NCBI GenBank assembly: GCA_002429115.1
Contig: DIYS01000178.1
Span: forward strand, 1 to 12,364
Direction of reading: 5' to 3'
Source of the DNA: Saccharicrinis sp. UBA6048
GTDB lineage: Bacteria; Bacteroidota; Bacteroidia; Bacteroidales; Marinilabiliaceae
Length of the DNA: 12,364 nucleotides
Part shown: positions 1-7,171 of the stretch, piece by piece
Position numbering within the stretch: position 1 is the stretch's first letter
Layout of the letters: each line of letters starts with the position of its first letter
Program-made: the position numbers and the translations under genes
Notes under the pieces: model-generated
What the model was told of the DNA's origin: nothing
The model's input: the letters and a program-made list of their open reading frames with translations, nothing else
Databases searched by the model: none

Positions 1-100
1 TTTTCGTTAGTTTTTTACCTCGTTAAAAAAGTAACTCGCCGAAGGCAATAGAAAAAGAATATGAAGTTATCCATGAAAGACTCGTATAATGAGTTTAAAC

Positions 101-132
101 AAAAAAAACCTCGCAATCGCGAGGTTTTTTTT
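101..132. terminator. Bidirectional intrinsic terminator
   Basis: A perfect stem CCTCGC/GCGAGG (109-114 with 119-124) closes a four-base loop AATC. It is flanked by eight A on the left and eight T on the right, so the hairpin followed by a U run is present on both strands. On the minus strand it lies about 47 bases past the dipeptidase stop and should end that transcript. On the plus strand it would end any transcript entering from the left edge. Bases 1-100 hold no gene I can support. Confidence 0.9.
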
Positions 133-178
133 ATATCTATAATAGTTACGTTAACTATATTACAATTTCACCAACCTA

Positions 179-1840
179 TTACTTCTCAGCAGGCAATTCT
201 CTTAGCTTAAGGTGGTCACCAGCATCCTTCACGATTGACTTATAGTAGTCTTGCGAGTAACCAGGGAATGTGGCATGCTTAGGATTACCATGCTCATTTC
301 TAAGGAATTTACCATCTACTTCCTCGTGCAGGTTACCATCGTTGTATTTTACAAGTAAGAACTCACCAAGCTGACGCCATCTCTCAGTTACCAATTCAGC
401 CTGGTTCATTGAGAAATCTGTCAGGAACTGACGTGCCAGCTCAGGATTCTGATCATACAGTGCTTTTGCCGATTGATCAATAGCAGCCGTAAAAGTTATC
501 AGGTTATCTTCCAACTCAGTCTGTACTTTTTTGATGTCTTCAATCATATGGCTATAGCGACCATATGCCTGGTTGCTTACCCATGTAAATACCCAGAAAG
601 CAGATTCCCAGGTGAAGTTCAATAAGTCACCATTGCCTTCAGCCAGGCAGTGAGGTACGTTCGTCATACCAGCATACATTGGCATATAAACCGATGAAGC
701 AGCATCGTCAACACCAAACCAAAGAATACCACCAATATGAGCTGGTAACCACGATCTCATTTGAGCTACAAAAGAGAAACCAGTTTGCTGCGTAGCAATT
801 GCACGCTCGTTAAAATACTTTTCTCCATCAACTTCCCATGTCAAAGGACGGAAACGGTAAGGCTTTGAGTAAGGACCTGCACCGGCATCTTTAGTCATGT
901 CAAGCGGTGTGCCTTCGTAGTGGTCGCGCATAATGTTCATCACGTCGCGGTGCGATATTTTACGATCAGGCTTAATGTAAAGCGGCATACGGTCGCGTGA
1001 GTTACCTTGTGCATACTCTACGTATTTACCCATATCACCAGGATTCATAATATTGAAGGCACTCCATACACGGGCATCGCAAAAACGAACAGCACCAAAA
1101 TCAAGTGGCGCATAAGCATCAGCAAAGCTGAAGTCTTTGTTCTTACCATCGAAATAACCTTTTTCGCGTGCAAAAGAGATCACATCCTCAGAGTACAAAC
1201 AGTTTTCTTTATCCTTTAATGGGAAAGTGGTGATACGTGCCTGGTTGGCGTGCGCCGAAACGTATCCATCAGGAATTTTTACGGCTACCCAAACAGCACC
1301 TTTGTTATTTTCACCTTTACCAATCATTTCCATTACCCAAACTTCATCTTTATCGGCAATAGAGAATGACTCGCCAGAACTGTAATAACCATATTCTTCT
1401 ACAAGGTCAGTCATGATCTTAATGGCTTCACGAGCTGATTTTGAACGTTGAAGTGTAATATAAATAAGGCTACCATAGTCGATAAGTCCGTTTTTGTTCT
1501 GCAGTTCAGGGCGACCGCCAAATGTTGTTTCAGCAATCGTTACCTGGTGCTCATTCATATTACCAATCACTGTATATGTTTGTGCAGCCTGTGCGATCTC
1601 CCCCAGGTATTTACCAGTATCCCACTCGTATACTTTAAGCATAGTACCAGCCTCATAAGTAGCAGCAGGGCGGAAATACAATTCACCATATAAATCGTGC
1701 GAATCGGCAGCGTAAGAGACGATTGTTGAGCCATCAGTAGAGGCATTTTTTGTTACCAGAATATTGGTACAGGCATTAGAGGGGTTTGTACCCGTTAGCA
1801 GGGCTACAATTCCGAACAATGCAATGAACTTCTTCATCAT
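179..1840 (-). CDS. Secreted C69-family dipeptidase (N-terminal nucleophile hydrolase)
   Basis: Exported peptidase, expected to cleave dipeptides in the periplasm or outside the cell. Starting at the ATG at 1840 gives 553 residues: a signal peptide (MMKKF basic end, hydrophobic IALFGIVALL core, cleavage after SNA) and then Cys24, which would become the N-terminal nucleophile of the mature enzyme. The following TNILVTKNASTDGS matches the family pattern C-T-x3-V-x-K-x-A-S-x-DGS. Other family-typical stretches are VIGNMNEHQVTIAETTFGG, IDYGSLIYITLQRS and EVWVMEM. An upstream GTG at 1879 is in frame, but it lies on the last base of a TAnnTTTG promoter box, so it would not be transcribed; 1840 (or 1837) is the better start. 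The Cys could suggest a lipoprotein, but SNAC is a poor lipobox. Monocistronic by its own promoter and terminator. Family certain, substrate range not readable. Confidence 0.93.
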   Translation of the reverse strand: MMKKFIALFGIVALLTGTNPSNACTNILVTKNASTDGSTIVSYAADSHDLYGELYFRPAATYEAGTMLKVYEWDTGKYLGEIAQAAQTYTVIGNMNEHQVTIAETTFGGRPELQNKNGLIDYGSLIYITLQRSKSAREAIKIMTDLVEEYGYYSSGESFSIADKDEVWVMEMIGKGENNKGAVWVAVKIPDGYVSAHANQARITTFPLKDKENCLYSEDVISFAREKGYFDGKNKDFSFADAYAPLDFGAVRFCDARVWSAFNIMNPGDMGKYVEYAQGNSRDRMPLYIKPDRKISHRDVMNIMRDHYEGTPLDMTKDAGAGPYSKPYRFRPLTWEVDGEKYFNERAIATQQTGFSFVAQMRSWLPAHIGGILWFGVDDAASSVYMPMYAGMTNVPHCLAEGNGDLLNFTWESAFWVFTWVSNQAYGRYSHMIEDIKKVQTELEDNLITFTAAIDQSAKALYDQNPELARQFLTDFSMNQAELVTERWRQLGEFLLVKYNDGNLHEEVDGKFLRNEHGNPKHATFPGYSQDYYKSIVKDAGDHLKLRELPAEK

Positions 1841-1878
1841 GTCAAGTTGTATTTTAGTTATAATTTTTAGTTCTGACA

Positions 1879-1886
1879 CAAATATA
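1879..1886 (-). promoter_or_regulatory. Candidate -7 box for the C69 dipeptidase gene
   Basis: Read on the minus strand this is TATATTTG, a perfect match to the Bacteroidota -7 element TAnnTTTG. It would start transcription near 1873, giving a leader of about 33 bases before the ATG at 1840. No clear TTTG lies 19-21 bases upstream, so the -33 part is weak. It overlaps the GTG at 1879 and so argues against that codon as the start. Confidence 0.5.
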
Positions 1887-1984
1887 TAAAATCCGGAATA
1901 CTTGAAAGTGAGTTTTGACAGGCTTTGATAAGATTTGTTGAACTATTCTGGTACTAAAAGGTGATGGATTTATAAGCTTGAAAG

Positions 1985-2015
1985 TTTGCAATTTATAATC
2001 ATTTTCCCTTATTTG
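1985..2015 (+). promoter_or_regulatory. Candidate promoter of the PAS histidine kinase gene
   Basis: TTTG at 1985-1988 is followed after 19 bases by CTTATTTG at 2008-2015. This matches the Bacteroidota -33/-7 layout, with the TTTG part of the -7 box intact and the leading TA altered. Transcription would begin near 2020, leaving a leader of about 18 bases with GGGGAAAAATG at the start codon. Confidence 0.5.
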
Positions 2016-2037
2016 CAGATACTCAGATCGGGGAAAA

Positions 2038-4272
2038 ATGGATGTTAATGCAGAGTTGATACGAGCTTTAGATTTTTCAGATAGTATTGTTTTATTGACG
2101 GATGTAAGTGGTAAAATTCGTTATGTGAACAGTAGCTTCTGCAAAAAGTATGGCTATACAAAACCCGAAGTATTAGGCAGAACACCTCGACTGTTCAAGA
2201 GCGATTATCACGATAGCATTTATTATGACCAGCTGTGGCGCACCATTAGTAATGGCGAAACCTGGGTGGGAGAGTTCAAAAACATTACAAAGTCAGGAAA
2301 GATAATTTGGGAAAAGGCAACCATTAGCCCTGTTCATAATGAGCAGGGTGAACGATCGGGGTACATAGCCGTTAAAGAAGATATTACGCGTGAGCGTGAA
2401 TTGAAGATGCAGGCTGATCAGGATCGTTTTTTTCTGGATGAATTATTTAATAACTCCCCAATTGGTATCGCCATCCTTAAGCCTGTGAAAACACGTAATA
2501 TTGTCAACGATTTTCTGGTGCTGCGGGCTAATCCATCAGCGAGTAATGTGCTTGGTAAACTTGGGATTGTCGGGTTAAAGCTTAGTCAGATAATTCCTGA
2601 TTATAAGGCTGAGCTGAAGCGAATAAGAGTAATGGTTGACCGAAAAGTGTCCTTGGAAGCTCACCTGAAGGCTCTAGGTAAATTTGTTCGTTACCGGTCT
2701 TTTCCAATAGGGGATGGAAAAATCTGTTTGTTCTTTTACGATGTTTCGCCATATAAGCAAACCATCAGGGCTTTAGAAGCCAGTGAAGAGCGTTATTTTA
2801 CCTTGGTGGAAGATGCGCCGGCCATGATCAGTCGATTTAATAAGGATGGAATATTGACGTATGTGAACGATCAGTATTGTAAAACCTTTGAGATTAATCG
2901 TGAACAGCTACTGGGGCGCAGTATATTTGATTGGTTCTCAGATGGAGAAAAAGAGCGAATTTGGCAGATTATAAAAGGACTGACACCGGAGAACCCGATC
3001 AGTGTTATTGAGCATCGTCTGATGTTGAATGGGGGCAAGGTAAAGTGGGTGCGTTGGTTGGATCGTGCATTACTTAGCTCAGATGGCGAAATATTTGAAT
3101 ACCAATCGGTAGGAATGGATCTGACACAGCTGAAACAGACTGAGATACAGTTAACTGAACATCGTAATAAGCTGGATGCCATCGTTAATAGCACAATAGC
3201 CGGTATTGGCGTGGTGAATAAACAGGGGCGCTTTGTATTGGTCAATGAGCGACTGCAAAAGATGATTGGCTTTGATTCGAAAGAGGAGATGTATGGATTC
3301 AGGCATGAGGAAGCGACATTGCCCGATTACAAAGAGCTGGTTGAAACGAAGTTTAGTCAATTGCTGAAAGGGGAGGTTGACGATTATAATATTGAATGTC
3401 CGTTCTACAAAAAGGATGGAAGCATCTTCTGGGGAGATTTACATGTATCGCCAATCAAAGATGTCAATGGAGAAATCCTTGAGGTCATTGGTATTGTAAC
3501 AGATATTACCGAAAAGAAGGAAGTGCAGTTAAAGCTGAAAGAGCGAGAAAATAAATTGCGGGAATTGAATGTTACCAAGGACAAACTCTTTTCCATTATC
3601 GCTCATGATATTCGGAATCCTTTTAATAGTATCATTGGCTTTTCGAACATTCTCAGAAATAACCTGGAGTCATATACCAAAGATGAAACGCGCTTATATG
3701 TTGAGCAGATTCTTGTTGCCAGTGAAAATTTATATAAGCTTCTGGATGATTTGCTATTGTGGGCCAAGAGTCAATTGGGGCAGATGACTGTAAGTAAAAG
3801 GGCGTTTCAGTTACGATCGTTGATCAGCGAAGCGTTTGAGAGTTATAGCATATTGGCAATGAATAAGCAGATACAGCTGTCTAATTCTGTTGAAGAAGAC
3901 ATTGAAGTGTATGCCGATCTGGAAATGATTCGCTTTGTTATCCGGAATCTAATTCATAATGGAATTAAGTTTACAGAAAATAATGGAGATGTCCGTTGTG
4001 AGGCGTTTGAACATGAGGACCATTGGGTGCTTTCAATTAAAGATACTGGTATTGGAATTCAGGAGTCTAAGTTGAAGATACTTTTCGACATCAATGAGTT
4101 TATCAGCACCAGTGGAACATCCGACGAAAAAGGTACCGGATTGGGACTGCATCTTTCTAAGGATATGATTGAGAAAAATGGCGGACTGATTACTGTAGAG
4201 AGCGAAGTGGGGAAAGGGACGGAGTTTAAAATATACCTTCCAAAGTGCAGAAAAGAGGATGCTTCTAATTAG
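2038..4272 (+). CDS. Soluble multi-PAS sensor histidine kinase
   Basis: Sensor kinase of 744 residues that should autophosphorylate on a His and pass the phosphate to a response regulator not encoded here. Four PAS-like domains come first: about 8-120 (ends VKEDITRERE, a PAC-type end), about 125-243 (divergent), about 250-366 (ends VGMDLTQLKQTE) and about 375-492 (ends IGIVTDITEKKE). A short coiled linker leads to the HisKA domain with the H-box SIIAHDIRNPFNSIIGFS and phospho-acceptor His523. The HATPase_c domain has an N-box NLIHNGIKFT (637-646; Gly642 replaces the usual Ala), G1 DTGIGI (669-674) and G2 GTGLGL (699-704). I see no signal peptide, membrane segment, receiver or DNA-binding domain, so it is a cytoplasmic sensor whose ligand cannot be read. 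It is unpaired here: the flanking genes are not two-component genes. It ends 16 bases from the convergent kdsA stop. Confidence 0.93.
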   Translation: MDVNAELIRALDFSDSIVLLTDVSGKIRYVNSSFCKKYGYTKPEVLGRTPRLFKSDYHDSIYYDQLWRTISNGETWVGEFKNITKSGKIIWEKATISPVHNEQGERSGYIAVKEDITRERELKMQADQDRFFLDELFNNSPIGIAILKPVKTRNIVNDFLVLRANPSASNVLGKLGIVGLKLSQIIPDYKAELKRIRVMVDRKVSLEAHLKALGKFVRYRSFPIGDGKICLFFYDVSPYKQTIRALEASEERYFTLVEDAPAMISRFNKDGILTYVNDQYCKTFEINREQLLGRSIFDWFSDGEKERIWQIIKGLTPENPISVIEHRLMLNGGKVKWVRWLDRALLSSDGEIFEYQSVGMDLTQLKQTEIQLTEHRNKLDAIVNSTIAGIGVVNKQGRFVLVNERLQKMIGFDSKEEMYGFRHEEATLPDYKELVETKFSQLLKGEVDDYNIECPFYKKDGSIFWGDLHVSPIKDVNGEILEVIGIVTDITEKKEVQLKLKERENKLRELNVTKDKLFSIIAHDIRNPFNSIIGFSNILRNNLESYTKDETRLYVEQILVASENLYKLLDDLLLWAKSQLGQMTVSKRAFQLRSLISEAFESYSILAMNKQIQLSNSVEEDIEVYADLEMIRFVIRNLIHNGIKFTENNGDVRCEAFEHEDHWVLSIKDTGIGIQESKLKILFDINEFISTSGTSDEKGTGLGLHLSKDMIEKNGGLITVESEVGKGTEFKIYLPKCRKEDASN

Positions 4273-4288
4273 CACCCTCATATTCTAT

Positions 4289-5110
4289 TTATAATCGATT
4301 GATTACTTTTCTGATTTCAACCAATCGGGTCATTAATCCTTCTAATAAATCAAGATGCAACATATTGGCACCATCCGATTTGGCATTGGCCGGATCAAAA
4401 TGTGTTTCGATAAACAAACCATCAGCACCTACTGCTATACCTGCTCTTGCCACTGTTTCGATTAATTCAGGCTTGCCACCGGTAACACCGCTCGATTGAT
4501 TTGGTTGTTGCAGCGAATGCGTGATATCTAACACAACCGGTACATCAAACTCTTTCATGGCCGGAATACCACGGTAGTCAACAATCATATCCTGATAGCC
4601 AAACATGGTACCGCGATCCGTCAAAACAACCTGATCGTTTTTCATATCTCTTACCTTCTTAACAGCAAACTGCATGGCCTCAGGACTTAAGAACTGACCT
4701 TTCTTAATATTAACAACCTTGCCGGTTTCTGCAGCTGCCACTAAAATATCTGTCTGACGACACAAAAACGCAGGAATCTGCAAAACGTCAACATACTCAG
4801 CTGCCATGGCCGCCTCATTGGCCGCATGGATGTCAGTAACTGTAGGCACATCAAATGTTTCACTTACCTTACGAAGGATTTTTAGTGCCTTCTCATCACC
4901 AATGCCACTAAATGAATCAATTCGCGAACGATTGGCTTTGCGATACGAGCCCTTAAAAATGTATGGAATCTCCAGTTTGTTTGTTATCTCAACGGCGCGT
5001 TCAGCAATGCGTAATGCCATATCTTCACCTTCTATGGCGCATGGTCCGGCCAGCAAAAAGAAGTTTCCGCTATCGGTATGTTTAATTTTTGGTATTTTAT
5101 TAATATCCAT
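4289..5110 (-). CDS. kdsA: 3-deoxy-8-phosphooctulonate (KDO-8-P) synthase, metal-dependent type
   Basis: Condenses phosphoenolpyruvate with arabinose 5-phosphate to KDO-8-phosphate, an early step toward the inner core of lipopolysaccharide; cytoplasmic. The 273 residues cover the whole TIM-barrel family: LAGPCAIE (20-27), the substrate-binding KANRS (58-62), IPAFLCRQTD (112-121), NIKKGQFLSPEAM (134-146), TDRGTMFGY (164-172), DITHSLQQPN (195-204) and GLFIETH (231-237). Cys24, His198, Glu235 and Asp246 are the four metal ligands of class II enzymes. Compared with the Aquifex ligands (Cys11, His185, Glu222, Asp233, from memory) all four are offset by exactly 13. Metal-independent enzymes such as that of E. 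coli have Asn at the Cys position. The gene is downstream of rarA on the same strand, but a 135-base gap with a -7 box suggests its own promoter. No other KDO gene is in the window. Confidence 0.97.
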   Translation of the reverse strand: MDINKIPKIKHTDSGNFFLLAGPCAIEGEDMALRIAERAVEITNKLEIPYIFKGSYRKANRSRIDSFSGIGDEKALKILRKVSETFDVPTVTDIHAANEAAMAAEYVDVLQIPAFLCRQTDILVAAAETGKVVNIKKGQFLSPEAMQFAVKKVRDMKNDQVVLTDRGTMFGYQDMIVDYRGIPAMKEFDVPVVLDITHSLQQPNQSSGVTGGKPELIETVARAGIAVGADGLFIETHFDPANAKSDGANMLHLDLLEGLMTRLVEIRKVINRL

Positions 5111-5122
5111 AATCGTAATTTA

Positions 5123-5149
5123 GTCCGAAGTCCGCTTGTCCGAAGTCCG
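5123..5149. repeat. Tandem 12-base direct repeat in the kdsA leader
   Basis: GTCCGAAGTCCG occurs at 5123-5134 and again, identically, at 5138-5149, separated by CTT. Each copy contains GTCCG twice, so GTCCG begins at 5123, 5130, 5138 and 5145 (spacing 7, 8, 7). It lies 13-39 bases upstream of the kdsA start, inside the predicted leader, where the transcript reads CGGACTTCGGAC twice. No stable hairpin forms within it. It could be a protein-binding site or a microsatellite-like intergenic repeat. Confidence 0.75.
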
Positions 5150-5167
5150 ATGTTTGTTATTGCGTGA

Positions 5168-5175
5168 CAAAAATA
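5168..5175 (-). promoter_or_regulatory. Candidate -7 box for kdsA
   Basis: The minus strand reads TATTTTTG, a full match to TAnnTTTG, 58 bases upstream of the kdsA ATG. No good -33 element lies at the usual distance, so this rests on the -7 box and its position in the rarA-kdsA gap. If used, the 12-base direct repeats lie in the transcribed leader. Confidence 0.4.
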
Positions 5176-5245
5176 CAAATTGCATAGTGATAAATGCTAA
5201 TCCAATGCTATCTTATGTCTTTAATCTTATTTCTTGTGTCTTTTT

Positions 5246-6526
5246 TTATTTAAATCGATCTTTCCACAAAAACTTCATTCGCTCATCCACTTTGATTTCC
5301 TGCGGGTTGTTTTGTGGATGGTAAATTCGGTGATCCCTTAATTCGTCGGGCATATAATCCTGCTCAACAAAATTATTAGGATAGCTGTGTGCATATAAAT
5401 ACTCCTTTCCATAATTGAGCTCTTTCATCAACTTCGTTGGTGCATTGCGCAGGTGAAGCGGTATCGGCAAGTTACCTGTTTGCTTAACCAACGATTGAGC
5501 ATCTTTAATGGCTTGATAGGCCGAGTTGCTTTTGGGACTGGTAGCCAGGTAAATAGTCACCTGCGATAAAATGATACGTGCTTCGGGCCATCCAACCATT
5601 TTAATAGCTTCAAAGCAATTGGTTGCCAGTAATAAAGCGTTAGGATTGGCTAGGCCTATATCTTCAGAGGCTGAGATGATTAATCGGCGGGCAATGAACT
5701 TTGGGTCTTCACCTCCTTCTACCATGCGTGCCAGCCAGTACACCGCAGCATCCGGATCACTGCCGCGTATCGATTTGATAAAAGCAGAGATGATGTCGTA
5801 ATGCATCTCGCCATTTTTATCGTATTGAGCCGGGTTTTGCTGCAGATGCGTGGTCACCAATTCGTCGGTGATAGTAATTTTATCGTTATTGATTTCAGCA
5901 TTGGTGACCAGCTCCAGAATATTCAAAAGTTTACGTGCATCACCACCCGAGTATCGCAGCAAGGCCGTATCTTCTTTTATTTCTACCTCTTTCTCTTTAA
6001 GTAAGATGTCAGAACTCAACACCTTGGTAACCAGATCTAACAAATCTTCTTTTTCAAGTGCTTTCAGCACATACACCTGGCAGCGCGAAAGTAAAGGAGA
6101 GATAACCTCAAAAGACGGATTCTCTGTGGTCGCACCGATTAAAGTGACAACGCCTTCTTCAACAGCACCCAGTAAACTATCCTGTTGTGATTTACTAAAA
6201 CGATGAATCTCATCTATAAACAAAATAGGAGAGGGCGAGCTAAAAAAACGTGCTTTGCGTGCCTTTTCAATGGCCTCACGAACATCTTTAACACCAGAGT
6301 TGATAGCGGATAAAACAAAGAAAGGTCGCTCCAGCTGTTTGGAAATGATTTTAGCCAGCGTTGTTTTTCCAACACCTGGAGGTCCCCACAAAATGATGGA
6401 CGAGATCACTTTTCGATCCAGCATTTTACGAAGAACAGCACCTTCACCAACCAGGTGTTTCTGACCAATATATTGTTCCAGACTTGTAGGCCGCATTCGT
6501 TCGGCCAATGGCGGATATCCACTCAT
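5246..6526 (-). CDS. rarA: Replication-associated recombination protein A (RarA/MgsA/WRNIP1-family AAA+ ATPase)
   Basis: Clamp-loader-like AAA+ ATPase that acts at stalled replication forks and interacts with single-strand binding protein in characterised bacteria. The 426 residues are full length for the family. Visible parts: N-terminal PLAERMRPTSLEQYIGQKHL (6-25), Walker A GPPGVGKTT (48-56), Walker B ILFIDEIHRF (101-110, Asp105-Glu106), sensor 1 GATTENPSFE (131-140), arginine finger in LLSRCQ (Arg148), sensor 2 GGDARKLLN (194-202), then the C-terminal helical tetramerisation region with IRGSDPDAAVYWLARM, ISASEDIGLANP and the family-typical HLRNAPTKLMKELNYGKEYLYAHSYP. The ATG at 6526 is 20-27 bases below a matching -7 box. 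It is divergent from the ybaK-type gene and upstream of kdsA. Nothing is missing or unusual in the motifs. Confidence 0.97.
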   Translation of the reverse strand: MSGYPPLAERMRPTSLEQYIGQKHLVGEGAVLRKMLDRKVISSIILWGPPGVGKTTLAKIISKQLERPFFVLSAINSGVKDVREAIEKARKARFFSSPSPILFIDEIHRFSKSQQDSLLGAVEEGVVTLIGATTENPSFEVISPLLSRCQVYVLKALEKEDLLDLVTKVLSSDILLKEKEVEIKEDTALLRYSGGDARKLLNILELVTNAEINNDKITITDELVTTHLQQNPAQYDKNGEMHYDIISAFIKSIRGSDPDAAVYWLARMVEGGEDPKFIARRLIISASEDIGLANPNALLLATNCFEAIKMVGWPEARIILSQVTIYLATSPKSNSAYQAIKDAQSLVKQTGNLPIPLHLRNAPTKLMKELNYGKEYLYAHSYPNNFVEQDYMPDELRDHRIYHPQNNPQEIKVDERMKFLWKDRFK

Positions 6527-6545
6527 GAATTTTTGTTTTGAATGT

Positions 6546-6575
6546 CAAAATTACAAAAAGCAATCTATTGTCAAT
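6546..6575 (-). promoter_or_regulatory. Candidate rarA promoter
   Basis: On the minus strand ATTG (6575-6572) is followed after 18 bases by TAATTTTG (6553-6546), a full match to TAnnTTTG. Transcription would start near 6540, leaving a leader of about 14 bases before the rarA ATG. Its -33 element lies one base from that of the divergent ybaK promoter. Confidence 0.6.
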
Positions 6576-6597
6576 TCATCCTCGAAATTTAAATTTG
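6567..6597 (+). promoter_or_regulatory. Candidate ybaK promoter, deciding the gene start
   Basis: ATTG at 6567-6570, a spacer of 19 bases, then TAAATTTG at 6590-6597: a full match to the Bacteroidota promoter form. The first in-frame ATG (6599) begins one base after this box, so the transcript would start at or beyond it. This points to the ATG at 6617 as the real start codon. Confidence 0.65.
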
Positions 6598-6616
6598 TAT
6601 GGCAGATGTAAGAATT

Positions 6617-7096
6617 ATGGCAAAACATACGAAAACCAATGCAATCCGCATTCTTGAAAGCAATAGAATCACTCACGAGGCATTTGAGTATCTTGTTAAT
6701 GAAGAAAATGCGGATGGGACCCTAGTAGCACGAAAAAATAATCGTGATGTGGCATTAGTTCATAAAACACTTGTTGCCAGAAGTATGAAAGGAGCGTTGT
6801 ATGTCTTTATTATTCCGATAACCAAAGAGCTGGATTTAAAGAAAGCTGCATTGGCTGACGGTGAGAAAAAGATTGAAATGATACCGCACAAGGATTTGTT
6901 GAAATACACGGGATATGTAAAAGGTGGCTGTTCACCAATAGGCATGAAAAAGCTATACCCCACATTTCTGGAGCAGAGTTCAGAATCCTTAGAAAGGGTA
7001 ATAGTGAGTGGAGGCAAGAAAGGACATATCATAGAAATTGGAGTATATGAATTACTTGGTGTTGTTAATGGACAACTAAAGGCCTTGGTCAAATAA
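6617..7096 (+). CDS. ybaK: YbaK/EbsC-type aminoacyl-tRNA deacylase (Cys-tRNA(Pro) editing)
   Basis: Free-standing trans-editing enzyme. Family members hydrolyse Cys-tRNA(Pro), made when prolyl-tRNA synthetase mischarges Cys; related members clear other mischarged tRNAs. From the ATG at 6617 the protein has 159 residues, the usual YbaK length. Hallmarks are Lys50 in VHKTL (the conserved lysine near the active site), the glycine loop GGCSPIG (103-109) and SGGKKG (131-136), with LDLKKAALADGEKKIEM between them. An alternative start at 6599 would add six residues but lies directly against the -7 box, so it is unlikely to be transcribed. It is divergent from rarA and separated from the next gene by 75 bases with another -7 box, so probably monocistronic. 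The exact tRNA specificity (ProX versus YbaK) is inferred from similarity to YbaK. Confidence 0.92.
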   Translation: MAKHTKTNAIRILESNRITHEAFEYLVNEENADGTLVARKNNRDVALVHKTLVARSMKGALYVFIIPITKELDLKKAALADGEKKIEMIPHKDLLKYTGYVKGGCSPIGMKKLYPTFLEQSSESLERVIVSGGKKGHIIEIGVYELLGVVNGQLKALVK

Positions 7097-7137
7097 ACTT
7101 TAGCATTCGATTAACAGGCGAATTAATTCAATGTTGT

Positions 7138-7145
7138 TATTTTTG
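7138..7145 (+). promoter_or_regulatory. Candidate -7 box for the DUF4395 gene
   Basis: TATTTTTG is a full match to TAnnTTTG, 26 bases before the ATG at 7172, giving a leader of about 20 bases. The expected -33 region (around 7114-7118) has no TTTG, so this is a partial promoter. Confidence 0.4.
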
Positions 7146-7171
7146 GATTCAAAATATTTAGATTAAATCAT

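Noticed and set aside
1..51. Possible tail of a plus-strand gene ending in TAG at 49-51
   Set aside because: Only 16 codons, low-complexity beginning, and no recognisable C-terminus; the window edge prevents a decision.
1007..1693. Plus-strand open frames opposite the dipeptidase
   Set aside because: They lie wholly inside a strongly supported gene on the other strand and match no family I know.
1769..1840. Lipoprotein reading of the dipeptidase N-terminus
   Set aside because: The residues before the Cys (SNA) do not form a good lipobox, and the Cys is the expected N-terminal nucleophile of the C69 family.
7105..7123. ATTCG/CGAAT hairpin after ybaK as a terminator
   Set aside because: Only five pairs and no adjacent T run; the later T stretch belongs to a -7 box.
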